The translations under genes were made by a program, and so were the position numbers. Positions 1 to 7,872 of a DNA stretch of 64,000 nt are shown one piece after another (position 1 is the first letter of the stretch; every line of letters begins with the position of its first letter). This DNA is from JAWOLE01 sp963815655 (GTDB lineage: Bacteria > Acidobacteriota > Thermoanaerobaculia > UBA5066 > Gp7-AA6): assembly GCA_963815655.1 (NCBI GenBank), contig CAWFHK010000001.1:3348001-3412000 (forward strand). Direction: 5' to 3'. The notes under the pieces were generated by a model that saw only the letters and a program-made list of their open reading frames with translations, did not search any database and had not been told where the DNA came from.

Positions 1-1089
1 GACGCAGGCCTCCAACAGGAACTGGATGAAGACCTCGTGGTCGGAGGCGCCCATCGCCTTGCGCAGGCCGATCTCGTAGCGGCGGTCGGAGAAGGAGATG
101 AGCATCACGGACAGGACGCCGACGCCGCCGACCAGCAGGACCGTCGCGGCGAGCGAGAGGAGCACGACCTTCCAGCCGAACATCTGGTCCTGGAAGCGCG
201 CGTAGGCGCGCAGCAGCTCCGCCTCGAGGTCGGTGATCTCGATGTCCTCGATGCCGTGGTGCGCCTGCCGCGCGCGGGCGATCATCATCGCCGAGACCTC
301 GCCGATGTCCTTCTTGGAGGCGAGCTTGACGGCCACGTGCGCGAGCTGGTGCGTCGAGTCGATCCGGTCCATGTAGGTCGTCAGCGGGATCGAGATGCCG
401 TTGGCGTCGTACCAGTTCTCGTTGGAAAAGAGCTGTCCCGGCGCCTGGACCCCGACGACCCGGAAGGGAATCCCCTCGACGATGATGTCGCGTCCGACCG
501 GGTCCGCGCCGCCGAAGAGCTTCGAGGCGAGCGTCGCGCCCACGATCGCGACCGTCGAGCGCCGCCGCTCGTCGTTCTCGGTCAGCCCGCGCCCCATGCC
601 GATCGGCCGGTTCATCCATTGCCCGTAGTCGGGCCCGACGCCGTTGATGTACATCCTCTCGCTGCCCCCCACCGTCCGGACCGCGGAGCGCTTCATCGCG
701 CGAGGCAGGAAGGCCCGGACCTTGGGATCGGGCGACATCAGCCGCGGCAGGTCCTCGAAGCGCAGCCCCGGGCTCATCGCGAAGCGCTTCTGGTCCTCCG
801 TCGTCTGCGGCGACTTGGGCGCGAGCAGGATGGTGCCGTCCCAGCTCATCCCCGAGAACCCCGTCGAGACCTTGTCCATCACGCCGTCCAGGACCGACGT
901 CATCACGACCAGCGCGAACACCCCGAGCATCAGCAGCGTCAGCGTCAGGATCGACCGCAGCTTGTGAGCCCACAGCTCGATGACGCCGCCGCGCACGACC
1001 TCCATGTACAGAGCGAGGCGCGTGCCTATGGAATGGCGGCGCCGCTTGGCGCGCGCCGTCGTGGCCAAAGAGAGCGCGTCGCTACTCAC
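1..1089 (-). CDS. MacB-like ABC transporter permease (partial, runs off left edge)
   Basis: Inner-membrane permease subunit of a MacAB-type exporter. The reverse strand reads open from a GTG at 1089 to the window edge, about 363 codons. After a basic N-terminus comes the motif ELWAHKLRSILTLTLLMLG, the first membrane helix typical of MacB/FtsX permeases. A periplasmic domain follows, and the visible end holds a helix and the motif RRYEIGLRKAMGAS, typical of the FtsX domain. The last helices lie outside the window. It is the distal gene of a reverse operon with the permease, ATPase and adaptor that follow here. The substrate cannot be told from sequence. Confidence 0.85.
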   Translation of the reverse strand, partial: MSSDALSLATTARAKRRRHSIGTRLALYMEVVRGGVIELWAHKLRSILTLTLLMLGVFALVVMTSVLDGVMDKVSTGFSGMSWDGTILLAPKSPQTTEDQKRFAMSPGLRFEDLPRLMSPDPKVRAFLPRAMKRSAVRTVGGSERMYINGVGPDYGQWMNRPIGMGRGLTENDERRRSTVAIVGATLASKLFGGADPVGRDIIVEGIPFRVVGVQAPGQLFSNENWYDANGISIPLTTYMDRIDSTHQLAHVAVKLASKKDIGEVSAMMIARARQAHHGIEDIEITDLEAELLRAYARFQDQMFGWKVVLLSLAATVLLVGGVGVLSVMLISFSDRRYEIGLRKAMGASDHEVFIQFLLEACV

Positions 1090-1102
1090 GCGCGCCTCGC
1101 CG

Positions 1103-1175
1103 TTTCAGGTTCCAGGTTTCAGGTTTCAGGAAAGGCGCGGTGGCCTCCTGAAACTTGAAACCTGAAACTTGAAAC
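1103..1175. repeat. TTTCAGG/CCTGAAA oligomer repeat, inverted
   Basis: Three copies of a TTTCAGG-type word are followed, after about 18 bases, by CCTGAAA/TTGAAAC words in reverse complement, so the segment can fold into a hairpin. It separates two permease genes and reaches the stop codon of the upstream one. The same family recurs at 63317-63382, again between ABC-exporter genes. Confidence 0.8.
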
Positions 1176-2420
1176 CTATTCATATCTGAGCGCCTCCATC
1201 GGCGACAGCCGCGCGGCCTTCCAGGCGGGGTAGAGGGCGAACACGACGCCGAAGGCGGCGGCGAGGAGGTAGGCGGAGATGAAGCTCTTCGCGTCGATGT
1301 GGAGGGGGATCCCGATCGAGGAGGTGATGATCTTGGAGAAGCCGATTCCGAAGACGAGGCCGACGAAGGCGCCGGCGCCGGTGAGCATCATCGCCTCGGT
1401 CATGAACTCCTTGAAGACTTCGCGCCCGGAGGCGCCGATCGCCATCTTGACGCCCACCTCGCGGATCCGCTCCTTGAGCGTCGCCATCTGGATGTTGACG
1501 TTGACGATCCCGCCGCCGAGAAGCGATAGAACTCCGGAGAGCAGGAAGATGATGTCGTACACGTCCCCCTGGCTTCGCTCCCGGCGCACGCGCGCCCCGA
1601 CGTCATCCAACCGGAAGTCCTCCTGCTGGCGGTGGTTCGCCTTGAGGAGTCCCGAGAGGACCTTCGAGAACTTCGACATCGCGTCGAGGTTGGGAATGCG
1701 GAAGGTCAACCGGTCGAGCCTCCGGTAACTGTCCCCGTCGAAGCGCCTCGACACGAGCGTCGTCGGCACGGCGACGATCCGGTTGCGCCACCGGAACATG
1801 TTGCGGTTGGACTTGCGGAAGTAGAAGACCCGCTCCCTGAGGACGCCGATGACCGTGACCGGCACGTCCCCGATCTTCATCGTCTGGCCGATCGCGTTGC
1901 CGTTGGGAAAGAACGTGTCCACCGCCTCGGTCCCGAGGATCGCGACGCGCGACGCGGAATCCATGTCCTGTCGCGTGAAGTTGCGCCCCCGCGCGAGCGA
2001 GTACCCCTCGGTCGCGAAGTAGTCTCCGCCGATTCCGCGGATGTCCCGCTCCTGGTCGGCGTATTGGGACCGGACGCGGGCCCGGGCGAACTTCTGGAGC
2101 GAGACGCCCGTCACGGCCTTCTCCGCCTCCCGCCCGTCCTCGGCATCGGCGTTGCGCAGCCCGAGGTTCGCCATCTGGAGGGCCGTCGGGCTCCCGTCCT
2201 TGACGATCGCCGAAGGCTGGACGTTCAGTTTGTCCAGCCCCCCGATCTTCACGTAGAGCTCCTTGGACCGCTGCCGCATGCTGTCGGAGATCGAGAACCC
2301 CCCGAGCACCGAGGCCACGCCGAGCATCACCCCGAGCGACTGGAGCGTCGCCCGCCCGAGGTTCTCCTTCATCTCCACCCAAGCGTTGCGCACGCGCTCG
2401 CGGAACGCGCCAGACATCAT
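1176..2420 (-). CDS. MacB-like ABC transporter permease
   Basis: Inner-membrane permease of the same exporter, 414 aa, complete. The N-terminal helix is around residues 25-45 (LQSLGVMLGVASVLGGFSIS). A MacB-type periplasmic domain occupies roughly residues 50-285. The C-terminal FtsX domain has three further helices and the motif IREVGVKMAIGAS, and the protein ends in MEALRYE, the usual MacB C-terminus. A second permease immediately downstream suggests a heterodimeric permease, or two alternatives, served by the ATPase at 2554-3237. The start is a reverse ATG just downstream of the CGGGTGATC repeat cluster. Confidence 0.9.
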   Translation of the reverse strand: MMSGAFRERVRNAWVEMKENLGRATLQSLGVMLGVASVLGGFSISDSMRQRSKELYVKIGGLDKLNVQPSAIVKDGSPTALQMANLGLRNADAEDGREAEKAVTGVSLQKFARARVRSQYADQERDIRGIGGDYFATEGYSLARGRNFTRQDMDSASRVAILGTEAVDTFFPNGNAIGQTMKIGDVPVTVIGVLRERVFYFRKSNRNMFRWRNRIVAVPTTLVSRRFDGDSYRRLDRLTFRIPNLDAMSKFSKVLSGLLKANHRQQEDFRLDDVGARVRRERSQGDVYDIIFLLSGVLSLLGGGIVNVNIQMATLKERIREVGVKMAIGASGREVFKEFMTEAMMLTGAGAFVGLVFGIGFSKIITSSIGIPLHIDAKSFISAYLLAAAFGVVFALYPAWKAARLSPMEALRYE

Positions 2421-2556
2421 GATCGGGTGATCTGCGATCGGGTGATCGGGTGATTGAAGACGAGGGAATCGGGTGATCTGCGATCGGGTGACCGAGCGAA
2501 CGTGGTCGGGCTCAGATCACCCGATGGCCCGATCACCCGATCACCCGATTTCGTCA
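2419..2556. repeat. CGGGTGATC oligomer repeat cluster
   Basis: Repeated copies of the 9-mer CGGGTGATC, with TGCGATCGGGTGA variants, appear first in one orientation and then as GATCACCCG in the other, making a long potential hairpin between ATPase and permease genes. A second cluster lies at 3262-3357, so the ATPase gene is bracketed by the same repeat. Confidence 0.85.
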
Positions 2557-3237
2557 CGCGGCCTCCGCGTGACGAATGAGCCCGTCTTCGATTTCCACCC
2601 GTCTCTCGGCCAACGCGGCGATGGAGAGGTCGTGCGTGACGATCAGGATCGTGTTTCCCTGTTTGTGCAGCTCGGTGAAGAGCTCCAGGACCTCGTGGCC
2701 GGTCTTCTGGTCGAGCGCGCCGGTGGGCTCGTCGGCCAGGAGGAGGGCCGGGCGGTTGGCGAGGGCGCGGGCGACCGCCACGCGCTGCGTCTGGCCGCCG
2801 GAGAGCTTGGAGGGGAGGACGTTCGCCTTCTCCGGGATGCCGACCTTCTCCAGCAGCTCCTGCGCGCGGCGGCGGCGCTCCTTGCGCGCGACTCCCGCGT
2901 AGAGCATCGGGAGCTCCACGTTTCGCAGCACGGACGCCTTCGGCAGCAGGTTGTATTGCTGGAAGATGAATCCGATCTTCTCGTTGCGGATGAGCGCCAG
3001 ATCCCGCCCCGCCAGCCCCTCGACGCGGTGCCCCTCCAGCGCATACGTCCCCGACGTCGGCGTGTCCAGGCACCCGAGGATGGACATCAGCGTGGACTTG
3101 CCCGATCCCGACGGCCCGATGAGCGCCAGGAACTCCCCCCGCTCGACCGTCAGGTCGATGCCGCGCAGCGCGTGAACCGCCACTCCGTTGCTGCCGTAAG
3201 TCTTGGTCAATGTCTTCGTCTCAATGATCGAATTCAT
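2554..3237 (-). CDS. MacB-type ABC transporter ATPase
   Basis: Cytoplasmic ATP-binding subunit, 227 aa, driving the neighbouring permeases. Visible motifs: Walker A GPSGSGKST, Q-loop FIFQQYNLL, signature LSGGQTQRVAVARAL, Walker B ALLLADEPTGALD and the H-switch IVTHD. This is the LolD/MacB-type cassette. The frame stays open further upstream through the repeat cluster at 3262-3357. I place the start at the ATG at 3237 (MNSIIETK) because GGAG precedes it and the upstream residues are translated repeat. Confidence 0.92.
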   Translation of the reverse strand: MNSIIETKTLTKTYGSNGVAVHALRGIDLTVERGEFLALIGPSGSGKSTLMSILGCLDTPTSGTYALEGHRVEGLAGRDLALIRNEKIGFIFQQYNLLPKASVLRNVELPMLYAGVARKERRRRAQELLEKVGIPEKANVLPSKLSGGQTQRVAVARALANRPALLLADEPTGALDQKTGHEVLELFTELHKQGNTILIVTHDLSIAALAERRVEIEDGLIRHAEAA

Positions 3238-3261
3238 TCGCTTCGACTCCAATCTGGCTAT

Positions 3262-3357
3262 CGGGTGATCGGATGATCGGGTGATCGGGTGATCGGGTGA
3301 TCGGGTGAAAAATGCTCTGGTCAATCGCTCGATCACCCGATCGCAGATCACCCGATC
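3262..3357. repeat. CGGGTGATC oligomer repeat cluster
   Basis: Five tandem CGGGTGATC-type words, a short loop, then reverse-complement GATCACCCG words. It is the second copy of the cluster at 2419-2556 and sits between the ATPase and adaptor genes. Confidence 0.85.
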
Positions 3358-3358
3358 C

Positions 3359-4582
3359 CTAATCCGTGTCGTCGTCCTTCTCGACCCGCTTCTTGGACAC
3401 GTCTTCGAGGGCGACCTGCTCGCCGGGCTTCAATCCCTGGGTGATCTCGATGCGCTCGAGCGTCGCGATCCCGGCCGTGACCGGGACGATCTCGAAGTAC
3501 TCCTTCCAGTGGTCGGAGAGCCAGATGAACTTGTTGCGGCTGGAGAGGCCTTCCTTCGCCGCGGCGATCTGCTGGGGCTTCAACCCGCTCTTCAGGCGGT
3601 ACGCGATCGTCTTCCCGTCCCGTTTCTGAAGCGCCTCGAGCGGGATCGAGATCGCCTTGTCGCGCTTGGCACCGAGGATCTCGACGTTGGCGCTCATGCC
3701 GGTCTTGAAGGCGTCGGAGAGCTCGTCGAGGGAGATCTCGACCTTGAAGACCTTGATCTTCTCGACGAGCTCGGCGGCGGGAGACACGAAGCTGACCTTC
3801 CCGGTGAAGACTTTCTGCGGATAGGCGTCGAGCGTGATCCGCACGGGCTGTCCCACGTGGACTTTCGCGATGTCCACCTCGTTCAAGTTCACGCGGATGA
3901 TGAGCGAATTCAAGTCCGCGACGGTGAAGAGCACCGTCCCCGCGTTGAACGAAGAGACTCCCGAGGTCACCGTCTCGCCCAGCTCGACGCCCTTCTTGAT
4001 GACGACGCCGCTCATGGGAGCGACGACCCGGGCGTTCTGCGACGCGGTCTTGCCGGAGATCGGGATGCCGTGGTCCTCGACGATCTGGTAGCGCATGCGC
4101 GCCGACTTGAGCGTCTCGAGGGCCATCTCGCGGTTGTTCCTGGCCTGTTTGAAGGCGTCGGCGCCGAGGAGCCCCTGGTCGAAGAGCGCCTTCTGCATCG
4201 CGAAATCGCGCTCGGCGTCCTGCAGCTTCAGCTCGGCCTGGGTCAGGCTCCCCGAGACGTCCGACAAGGATTGCGCCTGGTTGACGTCCGGCTCGACCTC
4301 GGCCAGCACGTCGCCGTTCTTGACCACGGCCCCCTCGCGCACGCGCAGCGACAGCACCCGCCCCGAGACGACCGACTTGACGTCCACCTTCGTGACCGGG
4401 TCCACGACGCCGACCTCGCGCACCGAGACCTGGAGCGGCTCTTCCTGGACCTTCCCCAGCCGGAAAGGGCTCAGCGCGGCCTTGGGGTCCCCTTTGTCCC
4501 GGCTCCGCATCGCCACGACGGCCCCGCCGGCAACGATCACGGCGGCCGCGCCCCAGAGCCATCTCTTCTTGCTTTTCGTCAT
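3359..4582 (-). CDS. MacA/HlyD-like periplasmic adaptor protein
   Basis: Membrane-fusion (adaptor) subunit of the exporter, 407 aa, first gene of the reverse operon. One N-terminal membrane helix is near residues 8-25. The split biotinyl-lipoyl-like domain is visible around VVSGRVLSLRVREGAVVKNG and again at VVAPMSGVVIKKGVELGE, with an alpha-hairpin between (about residues 105-165). Beta-barrel and membrane-proximal domains follow (VRITLDAYPQKVFTGKVSFV; LEALQKRDGKTIAYRL). It should link the MacB-like permeases to an outer-membrane channel. No TolC-like gene is in the window. Confidence 0.9.
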   Translation of the reverse strand: MTKSKKRWLWGAAAVIVAGGAVVAMRSRDKGDPKAALSPFRLGKVQEEPLQVSVREVGVVDPVTKVDVKSVVSGRVLSLRVREGAVVKNGDVLAEVEPDVNQAQSLSDVSGSLTQAELKLQDAERDFAMQKALFDQGLLGADAFKQARNNREMALETLKSARMRYQIVEDHGIPISGKTASQNARVVAPMSGVVIKKGVELGETVTSGVSSFNAGTVLFTVADLNSLIIRVNLNEVDIAKVHVGQPVRITLDAYPQKVFTGKVSFVSPAAELVEKIKVFKVEISLDELSDAFKTGMSANVEILGAKRDKAISIPLEALQKRDGKTIAYRLKSGLKPQQIAAAKEGLSSRNKFIWLSDHWKEYFEIVPVTAGIATLERIEITQGLKPGEQVALEDVSKKRVEKDDDTD

Positions 4583-4747
4583 AACCCCTTCCAGATCTGT
4601 GCTCTACGGTGAATTCGAAACCGTCCCCCGTCGAAAAAAGAACTCTGCTGTGCTCCTTTCGCCGGGGACACCAGTCAATACGTTATTGCGCCCGGGAATG
4701 TTCGAAAGTCCGTCGTGCCGCCAAGCGGCGCCGCAGGAACCCCCTCC

Positions 4748-5338
4748 ATGCCTCCTTCGATCAGAATCCACTCGATGACCCCGCTCGCGGCCGCGCTCCT
4801 CAGCGACCTGGACGCCTGCCAGGCGGCGGGGGGCGACGGCCGGGAGAAGTCCTCGCTGGCCCGGATCCGGAAGTTCGTCAGCCGCTCTCCCAACGCCCTC
4901 TCCCGCGCGAACCCGGAAGGGCACGTCACGGCGAGCGCGGTCGTGGCGCGGTCGAAGGACCCGGCTTTTCTTCTCGTCTGGCACCGCAAGCTTGCCCGCT
5001 GGGTCCAGCCCGGCGGGCATGTGGAGGATTCCGACGCGTCGGTCTTCGCAGCGGCCCTGCGCGAAGCGCGGGAGGAGACGGGCATCGAGGTCTTCGGCTC
5101 TCCCATCGGGGAGCGCATTCTCGATGTGGACGTGCACCCCATTCCGGCGCACGGTCCCGATCCCGCCCACCTCCACTACGACATCCGGTTCCTGCTGACC
5201 GTCGCCGATCCCGACGCTCCGATCTTGGAGGGGGCCGCCTGGTTCGGGTTGCCGGAGGCCGTTGCCGCCGGCGTGGATGATTCCCTGGCCCGCGCCCTCC
5301 GGAAAGCCGCCCCCCGCCTCTCGCGCCTCGCCCGCTAA
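4748..5338 (+). CDS. Nudix (NUDIX) hydrolase
   Basis: Cytoplasmic nucleoside-diphosphate-linked hydrolase, about 190 aa. The Nudix box is visible as GGHVEDSD followed by the core REAREETG near residues 112-119. The first half is one residue longer than the textbook GX5EX7 spacing, which also occurs in this subfamily. The N-terminal 50 residues resemble the extension found in short Nudix proteins of this type. An ATG at 4775 (MTPLAAAL) is an alternative start. The substrate is unknown. The gene lies divergent from the MacAB-like operon. Confidence 0.85.
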   Translation: MPPSIRIHSMTPLAAALLSDLDACQAAGGDGREKSSLARIRKFVSRSPNALSRANPEGHVTASAVVARSKDPAFLLVWHRKLARWVQPGGHVEDSDASVFAAALREAREETGIEVFGSPIGERILDVDVHPIPAHGPDPAHLHYDIRFLLTVADPDAPILEGAAWFGLPEAVAAGVDDSLARALRKAAPRLSRLAR

Positions 5339-5358
5339 CGGATAATCGCGGGCGCGCC

Positions 5359-7710
5359 ATGCTCGCCTACGCTCTGACGGTCTTCCTCGGAGCGTTCCTT
5401 CTGTTTCAGATCCAGCCGCTCATCGGGAAATTCATCCTCCCCTGGTTCGGCGGGTCCCCGGCGGTGTGGTCCACCTGTCTCGTCTTCTTCCAGATCGTGC
5501 TGCTCGCCGGTTACCTCTACGCCCACGGCCTGGCGCGCCGCGCGAGCCCGCGCGCCGCCCGGGCGCTGCACGGCGCTCTCCTTCTCCTGTCGCTGGCCGC
5601 GCTCGGCGCGCTCGCCGTCGCCTGGGGTTCGCCGATCCTCCCCGGCCAGGGCTGGAAGCCTCGAGATCCGGGGCAGCCCGTCCGCCGCATCCTCCTGCTC
5701 CTGGCGACGAGCGTCGGGCTCCCGTACCTGGTTCTCTCCTCGACGAGCCCGCTCGCGCAGGCGTGGGCCTCGCGCACGCATCCGCGGGCCCGCGTGTATC
5801 GCCTCTACGCGCTTTCCAATCTCGCGTCGCTACTCGCCCTCGTGACGTATCCCACCCTCGTCGAGCGCTTTCTCACTCTCCGAACCCAGGCCTGGCTCTG
5901 GTCGGGAACCTATGCCGTCTTCGCCGCCGCCTCTCTCCTCTCGGCCCGCCGCTCCCGCGCACTCTGTCATCCCGAGGAGCGAAGCGACGAGGGATCTGCT
6001 CCCGTGGTTCCCCCAATCACCAATCACCAGTCACCAATCACAAATCGCATCTCGCTCACAACTCACGACTCACAATTCACAACTCTCTTCTGGTTCTCCC
6101 TCGCCGCCTGCGGCTCCATGATGCTCATGGCGACGACCAACCAGATGTGCCAGGAGGTCGCCTCGATTCCCTTCCTCTGGGTCCTGCCGCTTTGCCTGTA
6201 TCTGACCTCCTTCGTGCTCTGCTTCGAGAGCGACCGCCTCTACAGCCGCGCCCTCTTCGGACCCGCCTTCCTCGCCTCGCTCTGCTGGGCGGCCGTCGTT
6301 CTCTTTCGCGGCTTCCCGGTGCCGATCCGCCTGCAGATCGCCGCCTTCTCGACGGCGCTCTTCACGGGGTGCATGGTCTGCCACGGGGAGCTCGCGCGGT
6401 CGAAGCCGCAGCCGGCGCGTTTGACCTCCTTCTACCTGACGATCGCCGCCGGCGGCGCGGCCGGCGGGATCTTCGTGGCGCTCATCGCCCCCCGCCTCTT
6501 CCGCGGGTTCTGGGAGATCCATGCCGCGCTCGTTCTGACCGGCGTTCTCGCGATCGCCGCTCTCGCCCGCGACCGGACCTCGTGGCTTCATCGCGGCCGG
6601 CCGTGGCCGGCGTTTGTCGCGCTGGCGGCGACCGCCGCGGTCGTTTACTACGCGCGGGACCCGGATCTCTTCTCCTCGGCCCTGGCGAGGCGCCTCTCGT
6701 TGAGTCTCCTCCTCTCTTCCACCTCCGGGCTCCTCGCGATCGGCGCGGGCGTCGCGGCGATCCTGCTCCTGTGGCGGCTGCGTCTCCTGACGGCCCGCGG
6801 CAGGCCGTACCTCGCGGGAGCTCTTCTCGCCGGCGCCCTCGCCTTCGCCGGAATGCTCCTCGTCTCCGAGATTCAGGCCTTTCTCCAATCCGCCGTCTCC
6901 ATCTCGCGCAATTTCTACGGGGTCCTGACCGTCGAGCAGCTCGGCGCGGGCGATCCGGACGCGGAGCGCCTGGACCTGCGGCACGGCCGGATCGTGCACG
7001 GCTTCCAGTACTCCTCCCTGTGGAAGCGCGGCCTGCCGACTTCCTACTACACGGAGCAGAGCGGCATCGGCCTGGCGCTCGAGAACCATCCGCGCCGTTC
7101 CCGGGGCCCGATGAACGTCGGAGTCGTGGGCCTCGGCGTGGGCACGATCGCGGCGTACGGGCGCCCGGGAGACACCTACCGCTTCTACGACATCAACCCG
7201 GCCGTCGTCGCGCTCTCGACCGGCCCCGCGCGTCTCTTCACCTATCTGGCCGATTGCCCGGCGAAGGTCGAGATCGTCCTCGGCGACGCCCGTCTCTCCC
7301 TCGAGCGGGAGCTCTCGAGCCGCTCCGCCATTCCCTTCGACGTCCTCGCCGTGGACGCCTTCACGAGCGACGCCATCCCGGTGCACCTCCTGACGAGGGA
7401 GGCGGTGGAAATCGAGATGGCGCGCCTCGCGCGTCCCGACGGCATCCTCGCGCTCCACATCTCCAACCGCCAGCTCGACCTGGAGCCGGTCGTGCGCGCC
7501 GCCGCCCGCTCCCTCTCCCTCCCGATGTGCGTCGTGGACCGCAACGAGCGGGGGAACGTGGAGTGGGCGACCACCTGGGTCCTCCTCTCCCGCGACCCCG
7601 CCGTCCTCTCGATCCCCGAGATCGCCCGCTCCTGTGCCCGCCGCGAGAACGGACCCACCGTCCGCCTCTGGACCGACGACTACAGCAACCTCTTCTCCGT
7701 GATGAAGTGA
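5359..7710 (+). CDS. MFS / spermidine-synthase-like fused membrane protein
   Basis: Large membrane protein (783 aa) with many hydrophobic segments up to about residue 510, followed by a cytoplasmic Rossmann methyltransferase-like domain: NVGVVGLGVGTIAAYG, then YDINPAVV, then FDVLAVDAFTSDAIPVHLLT. This is the spermidine-synthase-like fold. Fusion of an MFS-like half to this domain is a known but functionally obscure family. Residues about 203-242 are translated intergenic repeat, inserted in frame between two membrane segments. The start is 21 nt after the Nudix stop codon. Confidence 0.85.
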   Translation: MLAYALTVFLGAFLLFQIQPLIGKFILPWFGGSPAVWSTCLVFFQIVLLAGYLYAHGLARRASPRAARALHGALLLLSLAALGALAVAWGSPILPGQGWKPRDPGQPVRRILLLLATSVGLPYLVLSSTSPLAQAWASRTHPRARVYRLYALSNLASLLALVTYPTLVERFLTLRTQAWLWSGTYAVFAAASLLSARRSRALCHPEERSDEGSAPVVPPITNHQSPITNRISLTTHDSQFTTLFWFSLAACGSMMLMATTNQMCQEVASIPFLWVLPLCLYLTSFVLCFESDRLYSRALFGPAFLASLCWAAVVLFRGFPVPIRLQIAAFSTALFTGCMVCHGELARSKPQPARLTSFYLTIAAGGAAGGIFVALIAPRLFRGFWEIHAALVLTGVLAIAALARDRTSWLHRGRPWPAFVALAATAAVVYYARDPDLFSSALARRLSLSLLLSSTSGLLAIGAGVAAILLLWRLRLLTARGRPYLAGALLAGALAFAGMLLVSEIQAFLQSAVSISRNFYGVLTVEQLGAGDPDAERLDLRHGRIVHGFQYSSLWKRGLPTSYYTEQSGIGLALENHPRRSRGPMNVGVVGLGVGTIAAYGRPGDTYRFYDINPAVVALSTGPARLFTYLADCPAKVEIVLGDARLSLERELSSRSAIPFDVLAVDAFTSDAIPVHLLTREAVEIEMARLARPDGILALHISNRQLDLEPVVRAAARSLSLPMCVVDRNERGNVEWATTWVLLSRDPAVLSIPEIARSCARRENGPTVRLWTDDYSNLFSVMK
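5965..6084. repeat. Composite repeat inserted in frame inside the MFS fusion gene
   Basis: Three repeat families follow one another: TCATCCCGAGGAGCGAAG-type, then AATCACC/AATCACAAATC words, then ACTCACAATTCACAACT words. All three recur in spacers elsewhere in the window. Here they form 120 nt (40 codons) within an otherwise continuous reading frame, coding for a low-complexity loop. Confidence 0.8.
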
Positions 7711-7872
7711 ATCTTCGTCACGGTCGCCTGTCGTGGCCGGCCTCTTCGCTTCGACAGGCAAGTCGTGAGTTGTGAATTTTGAATTGTGAGAACGGGGTCA
7801 GTGCGTGACAGCCGCCCGGTGCCAGGAGATTGATCCGTTTGCCACTGGACAGACTGTTGAACTGAGTGGACC

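Noticed and set aside
37..1158. Long plus-strand frame (373 codons) at the left edge
   Set aside because: It is antisense to a clear MacB-like permease and has the Arg/Asp/His-rich composition of a shadow frame.
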